A DNA stretch of 9,213 nucleotides from CAZIGM01 sp964538675 (lineage in GTDB: Bacteria > Bacillota > Bacilli > Tepidibacillales > Tepidibacillaceae), in the NCBI GenBank assembly GCA_964538675.1, contig CAZIGM010000062.1:1-9213 (forward strand). Reading direction: 5' to 3'. Position numbers and translations under genes: made by a program. The notes under the pieces were generated by a model. That model made no database searches and had not been told where the DNA came from. It worked only from the letters and a program-made list of their open reading frames with translations. Each line of letters opens with the position of its first letter. Within the stretch, counting starts at the first letter, position 1. Below, piece after piece: positions 1 through 6,718 of this stretch.

Positions 1-21
1 TAATATTATATATAATTTCTT

Positions 22-48
22 ACGTAAATATAAACTATTCATAACTTT
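22..48 (+). promoter_or_regulatory. Possible sigma-K-like promoter for the Tyr-rich gene
   Basis: An AC dinucleotide at 22-23, a 16-bp spacer and CATAACTTT at 40-48 resemble the late mother-cell sigma-K pattern (AC, 16-17 bp, CATANNNTA), with one mismatch at the last position. A separate TATAAT at 11-16 could instead be a sigma-A -10 whose -35 lies before the window. The two readings give different transcript starts: only the TATAAT start, or one further upstream, would place the whole 49-57 arm in the RNA. In DNA this AT-rich such matches arise easily by chance. Confidence 0.25.
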
Positions 49-129
49 AGTATAGATTGTTGCCTATTTATCTATACTTTTGTATCCATATTATATTTTC
101 GACCATATATTAAATATGTAAATAGGCAA
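49..129 (+). promoter_or_regulatory. Structured leader with interlocking inverted repeats
   Basis: Two perfect inverted repeats interlock. AGTATAGAT (49-57) pairs with ATCTATACT (70-78), leaving a 12-nt loop. That loop carries TTGCCTATTT (60-69), which is complementary to AAATAGGCAA (120-129); counting position 70 the second repeat is 11 bp, 60-70 with 119-129. A third short repeat, CATATT (87-92) with AATATG (113-118), ends exactly where the distal arm begins. A run of seven T follows at 136-142 and the Shine-Dalgarno AAGGAGG is at 145-151. The RNA could form a pseudoknot or switch between two exclusive folds near the ribosome site. The repeats could instead be a DNA operator. I do not recognise a known riboswitch class. 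Confidence 0.45.
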
Positions 130-161
130 ATATAATTTTTTTAGAAGGAGGAAACTTTTAT

Positions 162-608
162 ATGAGTGAGGTTGAGGTAAATCAACAAAAAATGCCATAT
201 CAACAACCTATGCAACAAGATGATGATCAAAACATGTACCAATACCCGATAAACGAGCAATATCAATATCCTATGTATGGTCAATATCCTATGTATGGTC
301 AAGGACAATGTCCGATGTATGGTCAATATCCTATGTATGGAAAACCTGGTTACGGCTATAGAGGTGGATATTGGAATAGATATCCTTACAATTACGGAAA
401 AACCACAGATGAAGATGCATCTGATACCATAAACACAGATAATAATGAAGAAGCTACTACAGATATTTTCGGTTTTGGTTTCCCATGGTATGGTTACGGT
501 TTTGGTTATCCATATTATGGCTATCCATATTATGGCTATCCATATTACGGATACGGATATGGTCAAAGATTTCCTTATTTTAGAAGAGGTCGCAGACGTT
601 TTTATTAA
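162..608 (+). CDS. Tyr/Gly/Pro-rich repeat protein, possible spore coat or surface protein
   Basis: This 148-residue low-complexity protein has about one residue in five as tyrosine. Residues 1-33 are Gln/Asp-rich. Residues 35-60 hold four copies of a QYPMYG-like unit, the third being QGQCPMYG with the only cysteine (C50). Residues 61-80 are Gly/Tyr/Arg-rich, about 81-101 form an acidic Asp/Glu/Thr linker, and 116-130 hold three YPYYG units. The end is strongly basic (RRGRRR, 141-146). There is no signal peptide or membrane helix. The start is supported by AAGGAGG at 145-151, ten bases upstream. Tyr/Gly-rich proteins of this kind occur among spore coat and exosporium proteins, where tyrosines can be cross-linked. 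That role is inferred from composition only. A cell-surface or adhesive protein is an alternative. The gene stands alone between its leader and a terminator. Confidence 0.75.
   Translation: MSEVEVNQQKMPYQQPMQQDDDQNMYQYPINEQYQYPMYGQYPMYGQGQCPMYGQYPMYGKPGYGYRGGYWNRYPYNYGKTTDEDASDTINTDNNEEATTDIFGFGFPWYGYGFGYPYYGYPYYGYPYYGYGYGQRFPYFRRGRRRFY
264..341 (+). repeat. In-frame 18-bp tandem repeat (QYPMYG units)
   Basis: An 18-bp unit, caatatcctatgtatggt, occurs twice in tandem. It is followed by a diverged 24-bp copy with a Gly-Gln insertion and a Tyr-to-Cys change, then a fourth near-identical copy. The near-identity suggests recent expansion by slippage or unequal exchange, all in frame. Confidence 0.85.
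507..551 (+). repeat. In-frame 15-bp tandem repeat (YPYYG units)
   Basis: Three tandem copies of tatccatattatggc encode YPYYG; the third copy differs at its end (tacgga). The unit is different from the 18-bp block nearer the 5' end, so the gene has expanded at two independent sites. Confidence 0.85.
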
Positions 609-627
609 AAATAATTAGATAAATATT

Positions 628-671
628 GGGCTGTCGCTCCACGAACTATTTAGTTCGTTTTGCAACAGCCC
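628..671. terminator. Bidirectional hairpin terminator between convergent genes
   Basis: GGGCTGT (628-634) pairs with ACAGCCC (665-671), extended by GC/GC across one mismatch. An inner stem ACGAACTA (641-648) pairs with TAGTTCGT (651-658). The hairpin lies between the ends of the Tyr-rich gene (+) and the chemoreceptor gene (-) and can serve both. The flanking T-tracts are short (CTTTATCTT on +; AATATTTATC on -), so termination may be moderate. Confidence 0.7.
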
Positions 672-697
672 CTTTATCTTACAATATTCAGGTTCTT

Positions 698-2425
698 TTA
701 TTCTATATTGAACTTACTAATTAACTCACTAAGATTATCAGCCATGGTGGCAAGTTCATTTGCAGAATTCTTAATTTCTTTAGATATTTCAACTTGTTCT
801 TCTGAAGATATAACTAAATTCTCACTGCTTTGTGAAATATTATTTGACACGTTGGCGATTTGACTAACATCTTCAACTGCATTAGTAGTACCAGTAGCCA
901 TTTCATTAATAGTTATTGCAACCTCAGCTAATTGCGATGCAACGTTGTTCACAGAATTAATAATTATCCCGAATTTTGCCTCTGTTTGTTTTAATAATTG
1001 ACTTTCTTTCGTAACGGAATTAATTACATCTTCAAATTTAATAAATGTCTGCTCAGAATCTTTTTGAATTATTTCAATTTTCTCTCTAACATCATCTGCT
1101 GCTTTTGAGGCACCTTCAGCTAATTTTTTAACTTCATCTGCTACAACTGCAAATCCTCGACCGTGTGTGCCCGCACGTGCTGCTTCAATCGAAGCATTAA
1201 TAGCTAATAAATTAGTCTGATCCGAAATTTCTGTGATTAAATCAATAATATTACCTATATCATAGGAATGTTCTCGCAACCTACCAATTTTCTCACCTGA
1301 ATCATTTACCAATTCAACTATTTGTGTATTATGTTCTAATATGTTGTCTATTAGTTCCATGCCATTCTCTCCTGCATCTTTGGCGTGGTACGATGTTGTT
1401 TTTACTTCTTCAGTGCTAGCAGATATTTCTTGATAACTAGCAGCTAATTCCTCCATTATGCTAAATATATTATCAACATTTTTCTCTTGCGTTTTAAGAT
1501 CGGTATCCATTTTTTCTATTAAATCAGCAACTTTGGTGGCTGATTTATTTGTTCCTAAAGCCCAATCGTTCAACTGGTTTGATGATGATAAAACCATTGT
1601 TCCAGAATTTTTAACTTCTTCTAAAAGTAATTTGACTGATTCCGATGCTTTATTCATATTATCTGCTAAAATTCCTAATTCATTTTTTGTCTTAACGTAA
1701 ACTCTCTTAGTTAAATCACCTGTACCAATAAGTGTCATTGTTTCACTAAGGTCATTAATTGGTTTAACCAATTTTCTTGATATTATTATAGCACTAACTA
1801 CGATAAGAATAACAATTAAGATAATTAAAGAATATATTAACGACTTAACTTCCTCAACCTGTGGGTTAAAGTTATCCTCAAATGTATTATTTACTATTAT
1901 CCAGTCCCAAGGTTCAAAATAAGTCATATACAGTATTACAGCTCGAGATTTACCGCTTGAATCTATGTATGTATAATTTAAAAAACCTTCTTTCTGAGCA
2001 ATGATTTTTTCAACTATTTCATCTCCATGAAAACTTAACCCCTCATATTCTGGATGCATTACTGCTGTCCCTGACGAATTATAAGCAAATAAAAAATCAC
2101 CTTCACCTATTACAAAACTTTCGTTAATTGATTTTCTCTTACCTTCATCGTTTTTAGTCCCCAATAATTCTTCACGAAGCTTGTCCTGTGCAAAGTAAAT
2201 AGCCATTTCATCATTTTTTACCCTATTATTATAATCATCAGCGATTTGATATATAATCTCAACAGAATTTTTCAAATGTTCTTCACCCTGTTCAGTTAAA
2301 GATCTTTTAGAAACATTAAAAACTATTGAACTAATAATTATCAAAGGTATTAGAGATATAAGTATAAACCAGACAATAAATTCCGTTTTTAAACCGATTC
2401 TTTTACTATTTTTTTTCTTCTCCAT
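698..2425 (-). CDS. Methyl-accepting chemotaxis protein with extracellular Cache-type domain
   Basis: This 575-residue transmembrane chemoreceptor has TM1 at about 16-36, an outer ligand-binding region at about 40-190, TM2 at 196-216, HAMP at about 217-270 and an MCP signalling domain from about 300 to the end. The outer region contains GDFLFAYNSSGTAVMHP (109-125) and YFEPWDWII (169-177), a pattern typical of Cache (sCache_2-like) sensors of small organic ligands. The receptor tip is intact: QTNLLAINASIEAARAG (403-419) then GRGFAVVADEVKKLAE (422-437), the surface that contacts CheA and CheW. No C-terminal CheR-tethering pentapeptide is present; the protein ends FNIE. The start is fixed by GGAGGG just upstream. 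It is a single-gene unit with its own promoter; no other chemotaxis gene is in view. The ligand cannot be read from the sequence. Confidence 0.95.
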   Translation of the reverse strand: MEKKKNSKRIGLKTEFIVWFILISLIPLIIISSIVFNVSKRSLTEQGEEHLKNSVEIIYQIADDYNNRVKNDEMAIYFAQDKLREELLGTKNDEGKRKSINESFVIGEGDFLFAYNSSGTAVMHPEYEGLSFHGDEIVEKIIAQKEGFLNYTYIDSSGKSRAVILYMTYFEPWDWIIVNNTFEDNFNPQVEEVKSLIYSLIILIVILIVVSAIIISRKLVKPINDLSETMTLIGTGDLTKRVYVKTKNELGILADNMNKASESVKLLLEEVKNSGTMVLSSSNQLNDWALGTNKSATKVADLIEKMDTDLKTQEKNVDNIFSIMEELAASYQEISASTEEVKTTSYHAKDAGENGMELIDNILEHNTQIVELVNDSGEKIGRLREHSYDIGNIIDLITEISDQTNLLAINASIEAARAGTHGRGFAVVADEVKKLAEGASKAADDVREKIEIIQKDSEQTFIKFEDVINSVTKESQLLKQTEAKFGIIINSVNNVASQLAEVAITINEMATGTTNAVEDVSQIANVSNNISQSSENLVISSEEQVEISKEIKNSANELATMADNLSELISKFNIE

Positions 2426-2458
2426 TACTTCCCTCCTCTAAATCTTATAACTATGTTT

Positions 2459-2487
2459 ATTATATGACTCATAAATATTTAGTACAA
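2459..2487 (-). promoter_or_regulatory. Sigma-A-like promoter of the chemoreceptor gene
   Basis: On the minus strand TTGTAC (2487-2482) and a perfect TATAAT (2464-2459) are separated by 17 bp, placing the -10 about 35 bases upstream of the ATG. I looked for the flagellar sigma-D pattern (TAAA, 15 bp, GCCGATAA) and did not find it, so expression looks like housekeeping sigma control. Confidence 0.6.
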
Positions 2488-2521
2488 TAAATTATTCTCA
2501 AATATTCAAATTAATTTATTT

Positions 2522-2617
2522 AAAAAAAAACACCTTGAAGTGAAGTGCTCCCCCTATAGCAAACAGTTTTTTATTTAAAACTGTCTACTACAAGAGGAGC
2601 ATATCAAAAAGGTGTTT
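2522..2617 (-). terminator. Long two-part hairpin terminator with an IS-end-like inner palindrome
   Basis: The outer stem is AAACACCTT (2528-2536) with AAGGTGTTT (2609-2617). It begins next to the stop codon of the upstream minus-strand gene and runs into nine T on the minus strand (2530-2522). Inside it sits a 66-bp near-palindrome (2541-2606) with two 30-nt arms, 23 of 30 identical, around a 6-nt loop. It starts with TG and ends with CA, and includes TGCTCC/GGAGCA and ACAGTTTT/AAAACTGT. Five of the seven arm differences become G-U pairs when read as minus-strand RNA, so that RNA pairs at about 28 of 30 positions. This fits a terminator for the DUF1540 unit. The inner part resembles fused ends of an IS3-type element, which is inference. 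Confidence 0.75.
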
Positions 2618-2618
2618 A

Positions 2619-2915
2619 TTAAATAAATTTTAAAACTAAAATAGTTCCTAATAAACTAAATGCGCCAATAACAATTGACCAAAGCCCGAAAACATCTCCT
2701 TTTCTATATGCTATATATCCTATAATAATACTTATAGGTGCCAATATTAATGAAGCAACAATTAAAGATAAGATAGCAAAAAATATTCCAAAAATCCCTG
2801 CTGTGGATCGCTCTATAGCTATATTATTTGTGCTACTAATAAAATTGTTTATATCAATTTCTTCCGCTATCTCTACATCTTTATTAGTACTTATTTTAGG
2901 ATTTATTCCAACCAC
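2619..2915 (-). CDS. Small two-helix membrane protein, DUF4190-like
   Basis: This 98-residue protein has a polar N-terminal half (1-38) and two hydrophobic segments (about 40-62 and 76-96) joined by a short basic turn, GYIAYRKGD (66-74). A hydrophobic pair around a G-x-x-A-x-R-K-G turn resembles the DUF4190 group, whose function is unknown; the assignment is tentative. The start is a GTG with a weak upstream GAGAG, so it is less certain than its neighbours. The reading frame stays open upstream only to a TAA at 2936-2934, which limits alternatives. It lies 14 bp after the DUF1540 stop and is probably co-transcribed and translationally coupled with it. The polar N-terminus is likely cytoplasmic, but topology cannot be fixed. 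Confidence 0.7.
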   Translation of the reverse strand: MVGINPKISTNKDVEIAEEIDINNFISSTNNIAIERSTAGIFGIFFAILSLIVASLILAPISIIIGYIAYRKGDVFGLWSIVIGAFSLLGTILVLKFI

Positions 2916-2929
2916 CCGCTCTCTATATC

Positions 2930-3139
2930 TTATTTATTGTCAACAGGCTTAAACGTATTGCATATAGTATCTAGCTTACCACTTGCGTTTACAGAATATT
3001 CTCCATTAATATCCCCAAACTCTTCATAAAATTTATTATTAGCATTTGTTTCTATATCAACCATTATGGAATCTGCTGTACAGTTATTTTCTCCTTCATG
3101 GTAATAGCAATTACTTACACTACATTTAACTTTTGGCAT
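2930..3139 (-). CDS. DUF1540 family small cysteine protein
   Basis: This 69-residue protein has four cysteines arranged as in DUF1540: C6-x4-C11-x8-C20 and C60-x-TF near the end. The spacing suggests a small metal-binding, probably zinc, knuckle, but no function is established for the family. Members are frequent in spore-forming Clostridia and Bacilli, sometimes as two copies in one chain; this one has a single copy. The middle (about 26-52) is acidic and Asn-rich. The start has a textbook site, AGGAGGTGATATT then ATG. It is the first gene of a two-gene unit with the small membrane protein downstream. Confidence 0.85.
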   Translation of the reverse strand: MPKVKCSVSNCYYHEGENNCTADSIMVDIETNANNKFYEEFGDINGEYSVNASGKLDTICNTFKPVDNK

Positions 3140-3329
3140 AATATCACCTCCTATTACTTATAACTTTTACAAAAACAAATAAAAAGTTTCATTGATAAAT
3201 TATCCAATAATATTATTTCCAATAAAATTGGTATTAATAAATAGGAATAAAAAAAAATATCTCTTCCAAACTAATAATGTGACGTATTGTTTCCATGTAA
3301 ATAAGTTTTGTAGTCAGGAGAGATAATTT
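3140..3329. promoter_or_regulatory. Divergent intergenic region with small AT-rich dyads
   Basis: This 190-bp stretch separates the DUF1540 gene (-) from the protease gene (+) and must hold both promoters. It contains the palindrome AATAATATTATT (3206-3217) and the dyad CCAAT-AAA-ATTGG (3219-3231). CCAATAA also recurs 15 bp apart (3204 and 3219). I find no convincing sigma-A -35/-10 pair in either direction, so both genes may use an alternative sigma factor or an activator. Operator function for the dyads is a guess. Confidence 0.3.
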
Positions 3330-5081
3330 ATGTTTAACAAATATAGATTGTTTTATTTAATAACTATTCTTACTTTATTAATGATTTTTGGTCTCACAGA
3401 AAATAATAATGATGATTCCATAAAAATAAAAAAAGAAATTGAAGAAGAAGTAGATTATATCTATGAAGATGCCACATTAACTACTAAAATACATCTAAAT
3501 CAATTATACTCCCAACTAGAATTAATGCTTAATGATTCAAATGTCGATATTAATAAAATAATAAAGGATTATTCTGAAGTAATTAGCATTGATTTAATAA
3601 AAAATTCTTCATCAGATAAAAAATTATTAAATATATCTCCATTTTTTACAGAAGAAACTTATAAGTATGTATATTTAAATATTCCTGCCAATAATCAGAA
3701 CAAAGATATTATTTATCAAGTAAAAGTAAAACTGGATATATTAAATGAAATTAAAGATAAACAACAATTACGAATGTATACAGTTACACACCTACAAAAT
3801 AATAGATGGAAAACAACTCCAACAAAATATATAGCAAATAAGAATTTAAGTTTATCGATAGATGAACGTCTTCCAAGTCTAGATCCAAGCAAAGAAGAAA
3901 AAGGAATAAGTCATTATATTGAAAACGAAATTGTTATAAAATTTAGGAAAGATGTAGATGAACAATATATAAATAATTTTTTAATTAGATATGATTTAGA
4001 AATAAGTAAACGTAGAGACAACGTTGTAATTATTAAAAGTTTAAAAAGTGATACAAAAAATTTGATGAAAACCTTACAGGATAATAGAAATAAAGATAAA
4101 CCATACATTGAATATATAGAGCCACATTTTATATATCTGACAAATGATATGATAAACAATTTCATACCAAATGATGCACTTTATTCAGAATATCAATGGA
4201 ATTTACCTTCTATATATACAGAAAAAGGTTGGGAAACAACACGAGGTAAAGATGACATAATTATAGCCGTAGTAGATACAGGAGTTGATTTAAATCATCC
4301 TGAATTTAAGAATAAGCTAGTAGACGGATATAACGTTTTAAAACCTAACTCACCACCAATGGATGATGATGGTCATGGTACACACGTTGCAGGAATAATT
4401 TCTGCTAATACGAATAACGAGGAAGGTATAGCAGGGATCACTTGGTATAACAAAATAATGCCCATAAAAGTATTAGATCAATCCGGAGCAGGTACATTAT
4501 TTGATGTCGCAGAAGGTATCTATTGGGCAACAGAACACGGAGCAAAAATAATCAACCTTAGTTTGGGTAATTATGCCGAATCAAGATATCTATACGATGC
4601 AATAAAATATGCCTATTCAAAAGATGTTATTCTTGTCGCAGCATCAGGTAATGATAATATAAATGATTTAGGTTACCCCGCTGCTTACCCAGAGGTCATA
4701 GCTGTAGCAGCTGTTGACCACTTTAAGCAAAAGGCAGAGTTTTCTAATTATGGACCATATATTGATGTTGCTGCTCCAGGTGTTAATATTGCTAGCACAT
4801 ATCCAAACTTTGAATATGCAGCTATGTCTGGAACTTCTATGTCAAGTCCACACGTAGCAGGTTTAGCTGGATTAATTAGAGCAATCAACCCAACTTTATC
4901 TAATGAGGATGTAATAAATATAATAAAAGAGTCAGCTACAGATATTGGAGTACCTGGTAAAGACAAGTATTTTGGCTATGGTGAAATAAACGTAGAAAAA
5001 GCCATTAATCTTTCAACTACAAAAGTAAAAGTAACTGAAAAAAATCTGTTTGACTGGATTATTAAATTCTTTAAATGGTAA
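3330..5081 (+). CDS. Subtilisin-family (S8) serine protease with N-terminal membrane anchor and extra domain
   Basis: This 583-residue subtilase has an intact triad: Asp316 (VVDTGVD), His349 (GHGTHVAG) and Ser503 (GTSMSSPHVAG), with oxyanion Asn441 (AASGND). The catalytic domain spans about 285-560. Residues 6-22 are hydrophobic after KYR, acting as a signal peptide or uncleaved anchor; there is no clear signal-peptidase site and no lipobox cysteine. Residues about 197-270 (EIVIKFRKDVDEQ then IEYIEPHFIY) look like a fervidolysin/I9-type propeptide that folds against the active site. Residues 30-190 are an additional region of unknown type. The tail (572-583, NLFDWIIKFFKW) is aromatic and amphipathic and could bind membrane. 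The start follows AGGAGAG at a normal distance. It is a single gene facing away from DUF1540 and converging on fixX. The substrate is unknown. Confidence 0.93.
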   Translation: MFNKYRLFYLITILTLLMIFGLTENNNDDSIKIKKEIEEEVDYIYEDATLTTKIHLNQLYSQLELMLNDSNVDINKIIKDYSEVISIDLIKNSSSDKKLLNISPFFTEETYKYVYLNIPANNQNKDIIYQVKVKLDILNEIKDKQQLRMYTVTHLQNNRWKTTPTKYIANKNLSLSIDERLPSLDPSKEEKGISHYIENEIVIKFRKDVDEQYINNFLIRYDLEISKRRDNVVIIKSLKSDTKNLMKTLQDNRNKDKPYIEYIEPHFIYLTNDMINNFIPNDALYSEYQWNLPSIYTEKGWETTRGKDDIIIAVVDTGVDLNHPEFKNKLVDGYNVLKPNSPPMDDDGHGTHVAGIISANTNNEEGIAGITWYNKIMPIKVLDQSGAGTLFDVAEGIYWATEHGAKIINLSLGNYAESRYLYDAIKYAYSKDVILVAASGNDNINDLGYPAAYPEVIAVAAVDHFKQKAEFSNYGPYIDVAAPGVNIASTYPNFEYAAMSGTSMSSPHVAGLAGLIRAINPTLSNEDVINIIKESATDIGVPGKDKYFGYGEINVEKAINLSTTKVKVTEKNLFDWIIKFFKW

Positions 5082-5086
5082 AAAAA

Positions 5087-5131
5087 CGATGCAGTAGTAA
5101 AATAAATCCTACACTGCATCGAATATTTTTT
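5087..5131. terminator. Bidirectional terminator between the S8 protease and fixX
   Basis: CGATGCAGT (5087-5095) pairs perfectly with ACTGCATCG (5113-5121), with three more pairs (GTA/TAC) after a one-base bulge. Six T follow at 5126-5131 for the plus strand. Seven A at 5080-5086 give the T-tract for the minus strand. It ends the protease transcript and the fixABCX transcript. Confidence 0.9.
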
Positions 5132-5426
5132 AAGCAAGTCTAAATATTATGCCTTTCCCACCTTTTGGATACTTCCATTCAATATTATCATATGGGCAAC
5201 TTATTCGACAGCTGCCGCACTCATGACATCCTTCATAACCCACAAACATTCTATCGCCTTCCCATTTGTAAGACTCTGCAGGACATATAGTTGTACATAC
5301 TTTTTCTTTACACTTTGTTTTACAAATATCAACATCTTTTATATATAGGTGAGATTCACCATCTGATGTAAAACGCGTTAGATATTGTAATTCCTCTATA
5401 CTTAATTTTTTATTAGGTTCTGACAT
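5130..5426 (-). CDS. fixX: FixX, ferredoxin-like protein of the FixABCX complex
   Basis: FixX passes electrons within the electron-bifurcating FixABCX complex and works closely with FixC. The 98-residue product has eight cysteines in two groups, C35/C39/C44/C48 (followed by PA) and C67/C70/C73/C77 (followed by P), enough for two [4Fe-4S] clusters as expected for this family. YEGCHECGSCRISCP (64-78) and the ending IEWKYPKGGKG (82-92) are characteristic FixX signatures. I chose the ATG at 5426: it overlaps the fixC stop (TAATG), and AAGGTGAT lies about seven bases upstream. An ATG six codons earlier (5444) is in frame but would place this ribosome site inside the coding region and overlap fixC by 19 bp. 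It is the last gene of the operon, followed by a strong terminator. Confidence 0.95.
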   Translation of the reverse strand: MSEPNKKLSIEELQYLTRFTSDGESHLYIKDVDICKTKCKEKVCTTICPAESYKWEGDRMFVGYEGCHECGSCRISCPYDNIEWKYPKGGKGIIFRLA

Positions 5427-6718
5427 TATTTCATCACCTTCCATAAACGATATACATCACGTGCCGTTTTTATCATTCCTCTATCCCTTACCTTATCCAT
5501 TATTTTTTTCTGTTTTCCCCACTTAGAAACACCATCAACAGTAAGCATTTCACTCGCTGCGTTTGTAATCATTGGAAAATATACATTAAAATATTCGGGA
5601 TGGTTAGCAAGTGTATGAGTAGCGTCTTTATATTTCTTTAAATCTTGACCGACAAAACTATTCATTAGATTTTGTTGATAACTGTACAGAATATTTTCTG
5701 AATAATCATTAAGCTTATTTGCTAAAATAGCTGTCTCAGCTGCTAAAGTTCCTGATGCCATTGCAAGGTTTGATCCCTCTCTATGAATACCATTAACCAA
5801 TTGTGCAGCATCACCTACAACCATAACTCCATGACCAACAAGCTTAGGTATCGCGTGATATCCACCCTCTGGGATAAGATGTGCTAAATACTCTTTTGAT
5901 TCTCCACCCTCTATTAGTTTACGGATTATAGGATGTTGTTTAAATGATTCTAATAAATCATGTGGACGCTGTCCATTTTTTGCTAAATCAGAAAGTAGTG
6001 TACCTACTCCAATACTTATACTCTCTTTATTAGTATAAATAAAGCCGGTTCCTACCATTCCTTGAGTAGAATCACCGAATAATTCAATAGTTGCGCCTTG
6101 ATTTGGCTCAAGATTAAATCGATCTTCAATTTTTTCTGAAGGAAGATTAATTACCTGCATTGTAGCCAAGGCAACGTCACTTGTTTTTAATTCTTTATGA
6201 AAGCCAAGTTGTTTAGCTAATAATGAATTAACTCCATCAGCTAAAATAACAATATCAGCGTAAAGATCCCCGTCAGGTCGATCAGTTTTTACACCAATAA
6301 CTTTACCATCCTCAACTATTACATCAGTAACAACTGTTTCATTAATTAATAAAGCACCTTTTTCAACAGCTTTTTTTGCAAACCATTGATCAAATTTTGC
6401 TCGAAAAACTGTAAAATTATTGTAGGGTGGTTCAGCCCACTCTAGACCTTTATATCCTGCCTTAAAAACAGAATGTTTATCTAATATCCAGTAATTCTGT
6501 TCAACAATTGGACGTTCTAATGGTGCTTCCTCTAAAAACTCAGGCACAATCTCCTCAAGTGGATAACGATATAAAACTCCACCCATAACATTTTTTGATC
6601 CAGGATATTCACCACGTTCTATCATAATTACTTTTAATCCCGCTTTAGCTAAAGAATAAGCAGCAGAAGATCCAGCAGGCCCACACCCTACAACAATTAC
6701 ATCAAATTTTTCAGCCAT
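5426..6718 (-). CDS. fixC: FixC, ETF-quinone oxidoreductase-like flavoprotein
   Basis: FixC is the FAD subunit that receives electrons from the FixAB flavoprotein and passes them to quinone, probably at the inner face of the membrane. The 430-residue length is normal for FixC and shorter than full mitochondrial-type ETF-QO, because the iron-sulfur part is the separate FixX. It has an N-terminal dinucleotide fold (GCGPAGS, 11-17, with IERG at 33-36), the second FAD motif ADG (160-162) and the conserved GDAAQLVNGIHREGSNLAMASG (302-323, key residues G302, D303, G315, N317). There is no predicted transmembrane helix, so membrane contact would be peripheral. The start overlaps the end of fixB by 8 bp with only a weak GGTGA upstream, suggesting translational coupling. 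Confidence 0.95.
   Translation of the reverse strand: MAEKFDVIVVGCGPAGSSAAYSLAKAGLKVIMIERGEYPGSKNVMGGVLYRYPLEEIVPEFLEEAPLERPIVEQNYWILDKHSVFKAGYKGLEWAEPPYNNFTVFRAKFDQWFAKKAVEKGALLINETVVTDVIVEDGKVIGVKTDRPDGDLYADIVILADGVNSLLAKQLGFHKELKTSDVALATMQVINLPSEKIEDRFNLEPNQGATIELFGDSTQGMVGTGFIYTNKESISIGVGTLLSDLAKNGQRPHDLLESFKQHPIIRKLIEGGESKEYLAHLIPEGGYHAIPKLVGHGVMVVGDAAQLVNGIHREGSNLAMASGTLAAETAILANKLNDYSENILYSYQQNLMNSFVGQDLKKYKDATHTLANHPEYFNVYFPMITNAASEMLTVDGVSKWGKQKKIMDKVRDRGMIKTARDVYRLWKVMK

Noticed and set aside
264..551. Tandem repeats considered as a CRISPR-like or minisatellite array
   Set aside because: The units are 15-18 bp, contiguous without unique spacers and in frame within a clear coding region.
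141..566. Long minus-strand reading frame opposite the Tyr-rich gene
   Set aside because: It is a low-complexity Ile/Leu-rich antisense of the Tyr/Gly repeats, with no ribosome site. The plus-strand frame has a strong site and sensible composition.
628..671. GGGCTGTTGCAAAA on the minus strand considered as an insertion-sequence end
   Set aside because: It forms a complete hairpin exactly between two convergent gene ends, and no transposase or second end is present. A terminator explains it.
3206..3231. AT-rich palindromes considered as a defined operator
   Set aside because: They are short and low in complexity in very AT-rich DNA and match no regulator consensus I know; noted only within the intergenic entry.
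5427..5444. Upstream ATG of fixX (six codons longer)
   Set aside because: It would put the ribosome site AAGGTGAT inside the coding sequence. The ATG at 5426 has correct spacing and a TAATG junction with fixC.
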